Source: Cupriavidus pauculus
GTDB taxonomy: Bacteria > Pseudomonadota > Gammaproteobacteria > Burkholderiales > Burkholderiaceae
DNA length: 64,000 bases
Reading direction: 5' to 3'
Assembly (NCBI RefSeq): GCF_008801835.1
Contig: NZ_VZOW01000001.1
Span: 310,001 to 374,000, forward strand
The stretch's first letter is position 1. Each line of letters begins with the position of its first letter. Positions 43,301 through 53,045 of the stretch are shown here, in pieces. The notes below the pieces were generated by a model. The model ran no database searches, was not told the DNA's origin, and worked only from the letters and a program-made list of their open reading frames with translations. The position numbers and the translations under genes are program-made.

Positions 43301-46300
43301 TTTATAGGGGGCTCCAAGAATCCACGGAAACGGCCATCTGCATCAAATCTAGCACCGCGGCCGTCTGGTGCGATCACGTCTATACCACCAAATCGGTTGT
43401 TGTCCTTAACAGTAGCACCTGGCGACTTCAATATCCCATCAAGTACTTCCTGGCCTTGGTCATTCATCTGTGACGGATTGCCCTTCGCTGAAGGGAAAGC
43501 GCTATCTGGCCTGCTTCCGTGTTTCTGGAGAGCCCGTCCTGCCGTAGTTATCTCGCCGCCACGATCGGCCGGGTCTACTTGCCGACCAGCATTCGAGAGG
43601 TCTTCCAGGGACCTACCACCAAGTTGGCTTGAACCCTTCTCAGCACTGTTGAAAATTGCCCCTAGCCCCTGCACGATCTGCAACGGGATGGAGATCGGCT
43701 TCTTTGTTGCGGTTACCACTGCATCGACATAATCCTGCGTGGGCTGCATGAACGGCTTGGTTACATTGTCCTTTGCCTTATTTGGCGCACCAGTCAGCGT
43801 GGCCTCGCTCGGATCCACGGGCATGCCAGGGGTCTGGAAAGGCTTCTGCTGCTCTCCGGGTATCCAAATCGGTGTAGGCGGCGGCAGCGCAAGTTGATTG
43901 TTCTCGATCTCGAACGTCGCCCCGTTCATCGCCGTGGCCGCGTTCCCGCCCGTTGCACCCACCACCCCCGCTACCAGACTCTGAATCGCATTCTCCCGCG
44001 CCTGCTTCTGCTCCGCGGTCATGCCATCGGTCGGGCTCAGCAGCGAACCCAGCACCGATGCGCTGGCCGCACCCATCGCGCCGGCTCCGCAACTCTGGCT
44101 GGCCGCGGCGGCGCCCGCGCAACCGACGATCGCATGTAGCGCCGCACGCGCGGTCTCAGCCTCCGGCGTGCCCTTGCCTAGCGAATCCGCCAGTCCCTTG
44201 ACCTCATTTGCCGCCAGCCCTTGCAGGTACCCCACCGCTGCGTTCTGCGCGAACTGGGCTGTCGATCCCGTCACGTTGCCACTGGCCGCCGCCGTCAGTG
44301 CCGTCATCACCTGACGGTACGTCCCGCCTTGCCCCCACTTTGCGAGGTCATCGGCCTGCTGTTGCAGGGCGGCGATCTGCTCGGGGGACGCGTTCGGATC
44401 CTTGGCCGCGGCTTCGACCGCCTTCTTGGCCGACTCCGCTTCGGTCGCCCGGTTGTTCAGGAAGATTCCCGATTCGCGCTGCAGCGCACCCACGATCTCG
44501 AAGTCCGCCTTGATCTCGGTTGCATTGAAGATCGGGCTCAAGGCATTCTCGATGTTCGTCGTGTCGCGGTTCACGCCGGCTACGGTGTCCTCGGCGCTCT
44601 TGCCGGTCAGCTCCTGCTGCCTCGCATCGTCGCGGATCGTGATGTTGCCGGCGCTGATGCCGCTTTGCGTGGTGCTGCTGGCGTCGCCCGACGCCGCGGC
44701 CACCATCGGGGGCGCGAACGAGAAGCCCTGGCCAGCGCCGCCTGTGGTCGGCAGATCGGTGCCCGGCACGGCGCCGGACCCAGCCGTCGAAGCCTCGCCG
44801 CTTTGATTGACGCCGACGCCCGACTTGCCGCTGCTGCCGCCCGACGAATAGCCGCCACCCATCCCGATGCTGCTGGCGCTGTAATCGGCGTGATTCTGGA
44901 TGTCGTTGACGGTCAGGGTGTCGGTGGACAAGCGGTTCTTGTCCGCTGTCCCGCCCGCAATCACCGCGCCCGCGAGATCGGTATGGCCCTTGACGTCGAT
45001 CTGATAGCCATCGCTGCCGGCCCGGATCGCGGTCTGTTCGCCAACGCTTGCGAAGTCGCTGTCCATCTTCTGCTGGCTGACGCTGGCGCTGCCCGAGAAG
45101 CCATTACCGATCGTCACGCTGCCACTGCTCGACCGGTCCTTGCTGGAATACGTGCTGGTGTCCTGCAGGCTCTCCATATTCAGGTTGCCACCCACGTTGG
45201 CGACGACCTGATTGCCGGACGCCACCGCGCCTTTGAGGTTGGTGTCCCCGCCCGATTCGATGGTGAGGGTGTTACCTGCCGTGGCGTGGGCGTTGGTCCA
45301 CGACACGTCGTTGCCATCGGCATTCCCTCGCGCAGCGGCGGCATTGGCCGTCACGCCGAAGGCCGCGCCGTTGGAGCCGTAGCCGACGGCCACGCCCACG
45401 CCACCGGACACGCTCTTGCTGGTGCTGTGCTGCTCGGCCGTGTTGACTGCGGCCTGGAGATTGACCTGATTGTCGGCTTTGAGACGCAGGTCGTTGCCAG
45501 CGTTGATGTCGCTGCCGATGATGTTGAGGTTGCTACCTTGACCGGCGCCCGTCGCCTGGATGCTCACGTTGCCGCCAGCGTTGACCTGGCTGCCACGGGC
45601 CGTCGTACTGGTCTGCGTTTGCGTGCTATCGCGCTTCGCGCTGCCCGCCGTGATGCTCAGGCTGATGCCGCCGGCGGCCTGCGGATCTTTGCTCACCGCA
45701 TCGAAGGCGTTCTTGCCTGCCAGCCCGGTGGCCGCCCCGGCGAGTGCCTTCATGCGCGGATCGCTGGTCTGGCTTTGGGCCTGCGCCATCTGGGTGGCGG
45801 TCTGCGCCGCGGCAAGCACCGGATTGGACACGGCAATCGTCAGGCCGCTTTGCTTGAAGTGGGATTCCTGGTCGGAACGCCAGGAATCCGTGGCAGCCGT
45901 GATATCGACTGTCTTGGCGCGGATGTCCACGTCTCCTTGTAGTGCCGTCACGGCGCTGCCGGTCTGTGCATAGCCTTCGCCCGCACTCAGGCTGACATTT
46001 CCGTCGACGCTGCCGACCATGGAGCCCGTATGGGTGATGGACTGCTCAGACTGTGTCTGGTTGACCTGCTGTTTGCCGAACGTCACGGAAGCGCCGCCAC
46101 TCGAGAACATGCCCGACTTGCGGGTGTCCTGCGACGTGGTGCTCGAAGTCAAATTCTCTGCCGCGCCAATCACGAGATTGCGGTCGGCGTGCAGGGAAAC
46201 GTCGCCACTGCCCGCGATGCTGGAACCCATCACGGTCAGATCCCGACCAGCGCTGGCGGCGATGCTGTCCGCCGATACGAGAGAGCCCACCGCGACGGAT

Positions 46301-49300
46301 TGCTGCTGGCTTGTCTGCGTGGTCGTCTGCTCCTTGGACAGAAAGCCCGAGCGCCGCGTCTGGGACCATCCCTCGGAAGTGTGCTGTTCGGTGACGGTGC
46401 CGACGGTGACGTCGCCCGCTGCGGCGAGCGTGGCCGCGCCGCCATCACCGTTTGCGCTGCCCGTGGTGACCGATGAGCCGAGGATGGCGAGGTCGCCGAC
46501 CTTGCCGCCGGCTGTACCGCCGACGTCGGTGGCCGCAGGCGTGATGCCATTGGCTTGCAGGATCGCGCCAGCCACGGTTTGCCCGGCCCCCAACGTGGCA
46601 TTGTTCCCCGCGTTTATCGAACTGCCACGCGCGGTCTCGTCGTAAGACAACTCCGTGAACTGAGACTGCTTGTTGCTGAACGCGCCCGCGTCGCGTGTGT
46701 GCGTGTCCAGGGACGCCGTGACCGTCGTGTTGCGCCCAGCCAACAGCGTTGCGTCTTCGCCGGCCAGGATCGCCGATCCACTCAGCGTGGCATCGCGGCC
46801 TGCGACGGCCGTGACATTGCCGCCGGCCTGCACCAGGCTGCCCGCGCCTGACGTGGTCTCGTCGTGCAGATAATCCTGCCCGCCGTGCGCGGAGGCGCCT
46901 TGGGTGGTACCGGTTGCCACCGTACCGAGGTTCAGGTCGCGGCCGGCGCCGAGCAGCGCGTCCTTGCCGGCACTCACATTGCCGCCGGCCATGCTGATAT
47001 CGCGCCCGGCCAGCACATCGATATTGTTGGTGGCCGAGATCGTACCCACTGCCCCCACGCCGGTGGCGCTGGCGCTGTTGCCGTTGGACAGTGTGGTCGT
47101 ATTGGTGATCGTCTGCGAGGCGTTGATCACGTCCCGCCCAGCCGTGACGAGCGTATCCGTTCCGGCGATGCGCCCGCCGACGTTGCGCACGTCCTGCTGG
47201 GCTTGCACCACGGTCGTTCCGGTGCCGCCGATCTGGCCATGGTTGACGATGTTGTGGCCCAGCACTTGGGTGGTCAGATCCCCCACCAGCTTGCCGCTGT
47301 TGGTGACGTCGCCCGACGCATTCAGGCTGACCTGGCTGCCGGTCACCAGCGCCCCGGAGCTTTGCAGGTCGACGGTGTGCGATGTCGCGAGATAGAGCTT
47401 CGGTATCAGCACGGTCTGCTGCGAGCCATCGGGCAGCGTCACTTCCTGGCTGACCAGCCACACCATGTCGGTGCTGAGCTGTGCCATCTGATCGGCCGTC
47501 AGGCCGATTCCGGGTGTCAGATTGAAAGCGCTGGCATAGGCCACGCCGTTGTCCATCAACGCCTGGTACTCGGTCAGGTTGTCGCTGTAGCCCGCCAGGA
47601 AGGTGCGGCCGGTCAGTTGCGTGACCTGATCACGAATCAACTTCTCCTCGTAGAAGCCATCGCCCAGCCGCTTCTGCGTCTTCATGGGGTCCAGCCCCAG
47701 TTGGCCGAGCATGTAGTCGCTGGAGAGGAAGGTTCCGTATTGCGTGAAGCGCGGATCGGTGGCGATCAGGTACGTCGCGTCCGGTGCGCTCTGGTAGTGA
47801 TACAGGTCGTTGGTGGGCAGCCGCAGGTTCGCGATGACGTCTTGCGCGCTGCCACCCGATACGCCGCTACCGGTGACGATCTCGCCCGAGCGGTTCACCG
47901 TCGTGACGTCGATCGTTTGCGCGCTGGTTTGCACCGTCTGGTTGGCCGACGCAATGGCCGGCAGCGCCATGACCGTGGTCGGCGCCTGTGGCGTCGACGG
48001 ATACGCCACGTCCTGCCAGTCCTGGCTGCCGCCGGTGCGCTGATGCCAGTAGAACGTGGAGGTTTCCGCGGTACTTACCGTCTGCTGCAATGCGGTGCCG
48101 ATATCCTGAACGGCGCCGTCTGCGGCAACCCGGATCAGGTCTTCGCCCGCGGCCATGATCGACGACTGGTTCAGAATGTCGCCGCCGCTGCTGTGGATGC
48201 GGATGCTGCCGCCGGCCTGGATCCTGGCCGGGTCCGAGGCGCTGATCAGTTGATCGGTGGCCGTGGTGGTGACGGTGGTTCGGGCGATCTCGTTGTAGTC
48301 GTGCCCGAAGTTCTCCTGACGCACCTGATCCGGCCGGATGTGCTGGTTCGGGTCCCAATCCGGCCAGAAAGTAATGCTGTAGGTGCTGCCGTTGTCGGTG
48401 ATGGACTGGTAGTACTGGGTCGGATGGGTAGCAATCGGGCGCGAGCAGATGCCCGTGCCGACATCGCAGTTGGGCGCCGCGGCGTACCCCACATACTGCT
48501 CGATCGGCGACTCAGTGAATGTCAGCGTCTGCTTGCCGATGTCCAACCCCGTGACGGTCGACTTGTCCACCGTCACCGTGATCGGTGCGCGCAAGGCTTC
48601 CGTCTGGGGCGTGCTGACCTGTGCGTTGCTGGCATTCCAGGTCCAACCGGGGAAGGTGATACTGGTGTGGTGGCTGAGTTCCCCGTCCGAGAGTCCGGCC
48701 TGCCAGATCGTCAGCGTCTGGCTGGTCGATGTGGGCGTCCCGGGCGCGGTCACGATGCTCGTGCGCGTATTGCTGACCTGCGTGGCCGCGATGTCGATAT
48801 CGCCTTCGGCCTCGATGGTGGCCGACCTGTTCGTCAGGGCTTTCGTCTGATCTACCAGCAGGCCGGTATCGGGGTCTCGCCTGCCATCGCGGGCGATTTG
48901 CAGGTTGCCGGCACTGTAGAGCGTGGCGCCATCCAGATTCTGTACCGAATCGCTGGCGTAGACGTTCAGGTTCTGGACAGCGGCCATCAGGGCGGCGGCG
49001 CCATGGTTCATGACGTCCGTACCTTGCACGGTGACGTTGTTGCCAAGGATCGTGCCGGTGTTGATGATCGACGGACTGTTCGTGTAGACCGTATCGCCTT
49101 CGATGCGACCCGCATTCGAGAGCGCGTGCGCAGCGGTGACCGTGGTCGTCGTGCCGTTCATATCCGCGCCGGCGGCGTTGACGACATCGGCCGCCTGGAC
49201 GGTCACCCCGCCGACGGCGGCGAGCGTGCCGGTGTTGGTCAGCGTGCCAGTCGCGGACACCAGCATGTCGCCATCGGCGCGCAGCCTGTTCGCGGCGTCG

Positions 49301-51375
49301 TTGCTGTAGTCGCCCACGATGGCCAGCGACAAATTACGCCCGGCCGCCATCTCGCCGCTGCCTGAGATGGCACCGGCCACGGCGACGTCCTGGTTGGCCC
49401 GGATCGCGCCGCTCAGGTTGTTCAGCGATGCGACATTCAGTTTTACGTCGGTGCCGCCGAGGATCTGGCCGCCCGTGTTATCGAGCGTCGCGCCGGCCTG
49501 GTCCAGCGTCAGGCCGTTGCCGCCGTAGAGCGACCCGCTGCGGTTGTCCACCGCGGTCGCAACGTCGAGATGCAACGCGCGGCCGGCGGCCAGCAGCGCG
49601 CCGGTCGTGCTGTCGGTATTGTTCGCGAGTGTTTGGGCGTGAACACTGACGTCGCCATTGCCACCCAGCCTGCCGGCGGTGTTGGTGAGCGTGGCGGAAG
49701 CCGTGACCGTGGTCGCGCCGTCGCCCGAATTGCCGATCACGCCGCGCGTGTTATCCACGCTGGCGCCGGCAACCGATAGGCTGCCGTGATCGCCGTTTGC
49801 CGCCAACATCCCATCGGTATTCGTGACGGCGCCGGTTGCGCTGACGGTCAGGTCGCCATGGGTCTGTGCCGACCCGCCGTTGTTGTCCAGCCAGCTACTG
49901 CTGATCGACAGGCCGGACTGGCCGTACAGATTGCCCTGGCGGTTGCTGATCGCGCCGGATGTCGCCACATCGAGCTGACCGCCGGCGACGATGGTGCCTG
50001 CGGCGTTGTCGAGCGACGTCGCATCGATCGTGGCATCGCCCAATGCGATGACCTGCCCGTGATTTGTCACTGTTCCGGCCGCGAGCCGCACATCGCCGTC
50101 GCCGCCGGTGACACCACCGTTGACGCCACTCATCACGCCGTCCTGCGCGCCCGTGGCAATGGTGCCATCCGCGTTCACGCCGGCCGCAATCGTCCCGGTC
50201 GAGAACACACTGTCGCCCATGACGTTGAGCCACTGCTGCGCGGCTAGCGTGCCGCTGTTCGACAGTGCGCCATCGGTGCTGACCGAAACGCCCTGCGTGC
50301 CGTACGTCGTGCCCGTGTTGTCGATCCCGCCGCGCGCGTAGGCGGCCAGTTGGCCGCTCGCGTTGGCCTGCCCGGCCAGCACCAGCTTGCCTTGGGTGGT
50401 GAGCGTCAGGTCTCCGGCCTGTGCCGCAGCGACGCCACGCAGCGCGACGCCCACGCCATGCTCGGTCGAGGCCAGCAGGATCTTGTTGGCATACATCCCG
50501 CCAAGCTGCGCGACATCGATCCCCACAGTGGGCGTGGCAGCCGCGCCCGCAATCGGCGTCGCGCTCAAGCTGTCATGGCTGACCTGGTTGGCGCCCGCAA
50601 TGACATTGAGCTGGTCCGCATACAGTGCGCCATTCGCCTGCACCGCCCGCGCAATCAGATCGACCTGATCGACGCGCGCGGCATTCAGGCCGTCGCCCTG
50701 GACCGTGATCTGGCCACCGGTGACGCGAAACGCGTCCAGGCTGCCGCTGCCCCCAAATGCGGGCACACCGGTGGTAAGCGTGGCGCGGCTGGTGTTGATG
50801 AAGCCAGCGCCGTCCACCAGAATCCCGTTGGGGTTGGCCACGATCACTTCGCTGCGTGGCCCCGCCACCTCCAGATATCCCCGCAACTGACTCGGCAGCG
50901 TGCTCGTCACCTGGTTGACGATGATCCGTGCGGAGCCGCCGGGCAGCAGGTTCGGATTGCCGTTGATGTACCCAGCCTGTTGCGTCGCGGTGACGGTCGG
51001 CGAGTTATTGAGGATAACGCCCGCCCTGGGCACGTCGAACTGCGTGTAGGCGTTGGTCGATACGCCGGCGGCCGACGGCCGCGTGATATCGACCTGCGGC
51101 AGGCCGTTTCCCGTTTGGCCAATCGTGGGCCGATTTGCGCCCGCGTTGGGGTCCGCCACCACCTGCGCCCAGCCACTTGTTGGCAGGCCCAAAGCCATCC
51201 AGACCGCAAGCCCCATCGCCGGCCGCGCGAAGCGCACGGTGTGCGCTTCGCCGGTGGTCGTCGCGGCCGGGCTGCCGCCGTCGCGGCCCTTGCCCTGGCG
51301 AGTCGCCGACTCCTGGACCGCCATGAACATGCGGCGGCGCCGGTTGAAAACGACTCGATAGCAACAGCGATTCAT
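43297..51375 (-). CDS. cdiA: Contact-dependent inhibition protein CdiA (filamentous hemagglutinin-like, two-partner secretion)
   Basis: 2692 residues. An extended signal (ESPR) opens it: MNRCCYRVVFNRRRRMFMAV, then a hydrophobic core. The TPS domain follows (about 80-230: GLPQVDITRPSAAGVSTNAY, GYINGNPNLLPGGSARIIVN, EVIVANPNGILVDGAGFIN). Filamentous repeats fill most of the rest. The pre-toxin region ends at IENN (residue 2493; VENN variant), after which a 199-residue tip is coded at 43297-43896. The tip's end carries AGRALQKHGSRPDSAFP, NPSQMNDQGQ, GGIDVIAPDGRGARFD and GRFRGFLEP, typical of BECR-like RNase toxins. It is exported by CdiB. The cognate immunity gene overlaps its stop by 4 bases. 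Intact. Confidence 0.93.
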   Translation of the reverse strand: MNRCCYRVVFNRRRRMFMAVQESATRQGKGRDGGSPAATTTGEAHTVRFARPAMGLAVWMALGLPTSGWAQVVADPNAGANRPTIGQTGNGLPQVDITRPSAAGVSTNAYTQFDVPRAGVILNNSPTVTATQQAGYINGNPNLLPGGSARIIVNQVTSTLPSQLRGYLEVAGPRSEVIVANPNGILVDGAGFINTSRATLTTGVPAFGGSGSLDAFRVTGGQITVQGDGLNAARVDQVDLIARAVQANGALYADQLNVIAGANQVSHDSLSATPIAGAAATPTVGIDVAQLGGMYANKILLASTEHGVGVALRGVAAAQAGDLTLTTQGKLVLAGQANASGQLAAYARGGIDNTGTTYGTQGVSVSTDGALSNSGTLAAQQWLNVMGDSVFSTGTIAAGVNADGTIATGAQDGVMSGVNGGVTGGDGDVRLAAGTVTNHGQVIALGDATIDATSLDNAAGTIVAGGQLDVATSGAISNRQGNLYGQSGLSISSSWLDNNGGSAQTHGDLTVSATGAVTNTDGMLAANGDHGSLSVAGASVDNTRGVIGNSGDGATTVTASATLTNTAGRLGGNGDVSVHAQTLANNTDSTTGALLAAGRALHLDVATAVDNRSGSLYGGNGLTLDQAGATLDNTGGQILGGTDVKLNVASLNNLSGAIRANQDVAVAGAISGSGEMAAGRNLSLAIVGDYSNDAANRLRADGDMLVSATGTLTNTGTLAAVGGVTVQAADVVNAAGADMNGTTTTVTAAHALSNAGRIEGDTVYTNSPSIINTGTILGNNVTVQGTDVMNHGAAALMAAVQNLNVYASDSVQNLDGATLYSAGNLQIARDGRRDPDTGLLVDQTKALTNRSATIEAEGDIDIAATQVSNTRTSIVTAPGTPTSTSQTLTIWQAGLSDGELSHHTSITFPGWTWNASNAQVSTPQTEALRAPITVTVDKSTVTGLDIGKQTLTFTESPIEQYVGYAAAPNCDVGTGICSRPIATHPTQYYQSITDNGSTYSITFWPDWDPNQHIRPDQVRQENFGHDYNEIARTTVTTTATDQLISASDPARIQAGGSIRIHSSGGDILNQSSIMAAGEDLIRVAADGAVQDIGTALQQTVSTAETSTFYWHQRTGGSQDWQDVAYPSTPQAPTTVMALPAIASANQTVQTSAQTIDVTTVNRSGEIVTGSGVSGGSAQDVIANLRLPTNDLYHYQSAPDATYLIATDPRFTQYGTFLSSDYMLGQLGLDPMKTQKRLGDGFYEEKLIRDQVTQLTGRTFLAGYSDNLTEYQALMDNGVAYASAFNLTPGIGLTADQMAQLSTDMVWLVSQEVTLPDGSQQTVLIPKLYLATSHTVDLQSSGALVTGSQVSLNASGDVTNSGKLVGDLTTQVLGHNIVNHGQIGGTGTTVVQAQQDVRNVGGRIAGTDTLVTAGRDVINASQTITNTTTLSNGNSASATGVGAVGTISATNNIDVLAGRDISMAGGNVSAGKDALLGAGRDLNLGTVATGTTQGASAHGGQDYLHDETTSGAGSLVQAGGNVTAVAGRDATLSGSAILAGEDATLLAGRNTTVTASLDTHTRDAGAFSNKQSQFTELSYDETARGSSINAGNNATLGAGQTVAGAILQANGITPAATDVGGTAGGKVGDLAILGSSVTTGSANGDGGAATLAAAGDVTVGTVTEQHTSEGWSQTRRSGFLSKEQTTTQTSQQQSVAVGSLVSADSIAASAGRDLTVMGSSIAGSGDVSLHADRNLVIGAAENLTSSTTSQDTRKSGMFSSGGASVTFGKQQVNQTQSEQSITHTGSMVGSVDGNVSLSAGEGYAQTGSAVTALQGDVDIRAKTVDITAATDSWRSDQESHFKQSGLTIAVSNPVLAAAQTATQMAQAQSQTSDPRMKALAGAATGLAGKNAFDAVSKDPQAAGGISLSITAGSAKRDSTQTQTSTTARGSQVNAGGNVSIQATGAGQGSNLNIIGSDINAGNDLRLKADNQVNLQAAVNTAEQHSTSKSVSGGVGVAVGYGSNGAAFGVTANAAAARGNADGNDVSWTNAHATAGNTLTIESGGDTNLKGAVASGNQVVANVGGNLNMESLQDTSTYSSKDRSSSGSVTIGNGFSGSASVSQQKMDSDFASVGEQTAIRAGSDGYQIDVKGHTDLAGAVIAGGTADKNRLSTDTLTVNDIQNHADYSASSIGMGGGYSSGGSSGKSGVGVNQSGEASTAGSGAVPGTDLPTTGGAGQGFSFAPPMVAAASGDASSTTQSGISAGNITIRDDARQQELTGKSAEDTVAGVNRDTTNIENALSPIFNATEIKADFEIVGALQRESGIFLNNRATEAESAKKAVEAAAKDPNASPEQIAALQQQADDLAKWGQGGTYRQVMTALTAAASGNVTGSTAQFAQNAAVGYLQGLAANEVKGLADSLGKGTPEAETARAALHAIVGCAGAAAASQSCGAGAMGAASASVLGSLLSPTDGMTAEQKQARENAIQSLVAGVVGATGGNAATAMNGATFEIENNQLALPPPTPIWIPGEQQKPFQTPGMPVDPSEATLTGAPNKAKDNVTKPFMQPTQDYVDAVVTATKKPISIPLQIVQGLGAIFNSAEKGSSQLGGRSLEDLSNAGRQVDPADRGGEITTAGRALQKHGSRPDSAFPSAKGNPSQMNDQGQEVLDGILKSPGATVKDNNRFGGIDVIAPDGRGARFDADGRFRGFLEPPIK

Positions 51376-51683
51376 AGTCTCGGTCAGGTGCAGGGGACTG
51401 GGTGGCGCACGTTAACCGAGAAGGTATCGATCAAGGGTTAATGAATCTCAAAGATCGTCAATTCGATTGATTCGGATATTTTCTATATGCGTGGGATAGT
51501 CCGACGTGATAAGCGCTGGACCAGAATGCGCCCGGGTCGCAAATATCGGTCGAGTTCCAATGGGAGCCATCTGAAGCCGCCTGCGGCCTCACACCCGAGC
51601 AGACTTCCCTGCCAGCGATGACCACATGCATCAACAAATGGCCAACCGATTTCTCTGAGCCCCTTTTCCCTTACATCGATGCA
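51376..51683. other. Promoter region of cdiA
   Basis: 308 bp between family-B gene and cdiA, AT-rich near 51440-51490 (TTCGGATATTTTCTATATGC). It should hold the cdiA promoter; no gene or strong hairpin is seen. Confidence 0.45.
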
Positions 51684-52292
51684 TTACACCGGCTTGCGAA
51701 TGGCCATTTGGAGAATCCGCATGAGAACATTTCGAACGAGGGTATTGCAGTTGTAATGAAAACCGTACGAAAACGGTGAGGCGATGAATTGTTCACGCTC
51801 GGCATGAAACGCGGGAAGAAAAAGCGGCGCATATTGTTCCCGCAGCGTGAAGAAGACGCCTTTGCCGACCAGGTACCTGACCTTCGCCGCGTAATGGGGA
51901 TCGGTATCCACCGACCAGGTGTCATGGCAGCAAATCACCGAGTACAGGTCATTGCGCGGTCGATGAGCGATTGGGTATCGCGAAAAGTTGGACTGCCCGC
52001 GAGCCGTCATCAACGACCTGACACCAATCACGAGATGCCAGAACGCATCGTCGAATATAAAGGCCGAATGCCCATTAGTTGGGTCTCCAGATGCGCCATT
52101 GATGTAAAAGAGAACGCGTTTCTTCGACAGCGACGCGTAGTAATCGCTTTCGTCGACAACCGGATTGCCAAGACGCCGGGCAAGTGCCCTGGCATCATCT
52201 GGCGCATATCGCCGACCGGTTGCAAACGCGTGCCAACATCGCTGGATGCGTCTGGCCGATTCCGTCCGGACGATGTCTATCGAGGGATTCAT
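51684..52292 (-). CDS. IQ-motif/GHS-YNC family protein B
   Basis: 202 residues from ATG at 52292; a TTG one codon earlier is not preferred. Member of the four-paralogue family. The IQ-like helix is IQRCWHAFATGRR (16-28), weaker since Arg is His. The strand YINGASGDPTNGHSAFIFDD carries His75; SRYP follows at 104-107; the end FSYGFHYNCNTLVRNVLMRILQMA carries Cys182. Divergence between members is large in the middle (about 95-165) but motifs are invariant. It is the nearest upstream neighbour of cdiA, same strand, with a 308-bp gap. GC content is lower than in cdiA. Function unknown; a thiol hydrolase is predicted. Confidence 0.7.
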   Translation of the reverse strand: MNPSIDIVRTESARRIQRCWHAFATGRRYAPDDARALARRLGNPVVDESDYYASLSKKRVLFYINGASGDPTNGHSAFIFDDAFWHLVIGVRSLMTARGQSNFSRYPIAHRPRNDLYSVICCHDTWSVDTDPHYAAKVRYLVGKGVFFTLREQYAPLFLPAFHAEREQFIASPFSYGFHYNCNTLVRNVLMRILQMAIRKPV

Positions 52293-52339
52293 CAAGAGAT
52301 AGGAAAATCGACCGTGAGGTTAAAAATGGCGGGCCATTT

Positions 52340-52924
52340 TTACAGATTCGACATTGCCACCTTTTCCATGCGCAACAGCACGTTGCGGATGAGGGTATGG
52401 CAGTTGTAGTGCAGTCCGTAAGAATATGGTCCCGAGGTAAAACGCGTCACTTCTGCGAGAAAAAACGGCTTGAAATACGGCGTGTGTGCGTCGTCGAGAA
52501 CCAGAACCCGATCGGCAGCCATGAGACGCGCAATCTTGCGTTTGAAGTTGACGCAGCGAAGCATGTGCTCCCGGCCACAGGAAATGCCTGCGTATGTGAC
52601 TGAATTTGTGTCCCGCCTACTTTCATAACGAGCGAAATTGTCGCCGACCAGAGGTTCCAGAATCGACCGCGTGTTCAGCAGAAGCTCCCAGAACATGCCG
52701 TTGACGATAAAGCGGGAGTGGCCAAGGAAGGGGCTGGCGGCATCGCCATTGATCTGCACGACGATGCGTCCATTTGCCTGATACCTTTGGAAGTCATCCC
52801 AATCATGCACCGGAGTTCCTAGTCGCCCGGCAATTGCCATGCATTCTTCAACCACATGGCGGCTTTCTCTTGCAAAGACGCGCCAGGCCCGCTGGATGCG
52901 CATTGCGGCTTCCGATGGAATCAT
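52340..52924 (-). CDS. IQ-motif/GHS-YNC family protein C
   Basis: 194 residues from ATG at 52924 (MIPSEAAMRIQRAWRVFARE). The IQ-like motif IQRAWRVFAR matches the consensus IQxxxRxxxx[RK] best of the four. IVVQINGDAASPFLGHSRFIV carries His69; ARYE replaces SRYP at about 98-101; PYSYGLHYNCHTLIRNVLLRMEKVA carries Cys175. No signal peptide or membrane span. It is 121 bp from the next paralogue's stop and 47 bp from the following one, so the three may form a cluster with separate promoters. GC is visibly lower than flanking core genes. Confidence 0.7.
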   Translation of the reverse strand: MIPSEAAMRIQRAWRVFARESRHVVEECMAIAGRLGTPVHDWDDFQRYQANGRIVVQINGDAASPFLGHSRFIVNGMFWELLLNTRSILEPLVGDNFARYESRRDTNSVTYAGISCGREHMLRCVNFKRKIARLMAADRVLVLDDAHTPYFKPFFLAEVTRFTSGPYSYGLHYNCHTLIRNVLLRMEKVAMSNL

Positions 52925-53045
52925 TATGTCGTAGCAAAAGAATAAAAGCGTTACTCTGCATGCCTTTGCTGTATTCCCGCATTGAGATGGTTCAAGTCAG
53001 CAACGAATCGGCGCGCCTAACTGACCATGGTTGGCCCGCGCCATC

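Noticed and set aside
46864..49365. 833-codon open frame on the plus strand opposite cdiA
   Set aside because: It is a GC-driven shadow of cdiA; composition is His/Arg/Gly-rich with no domain and no RBS.
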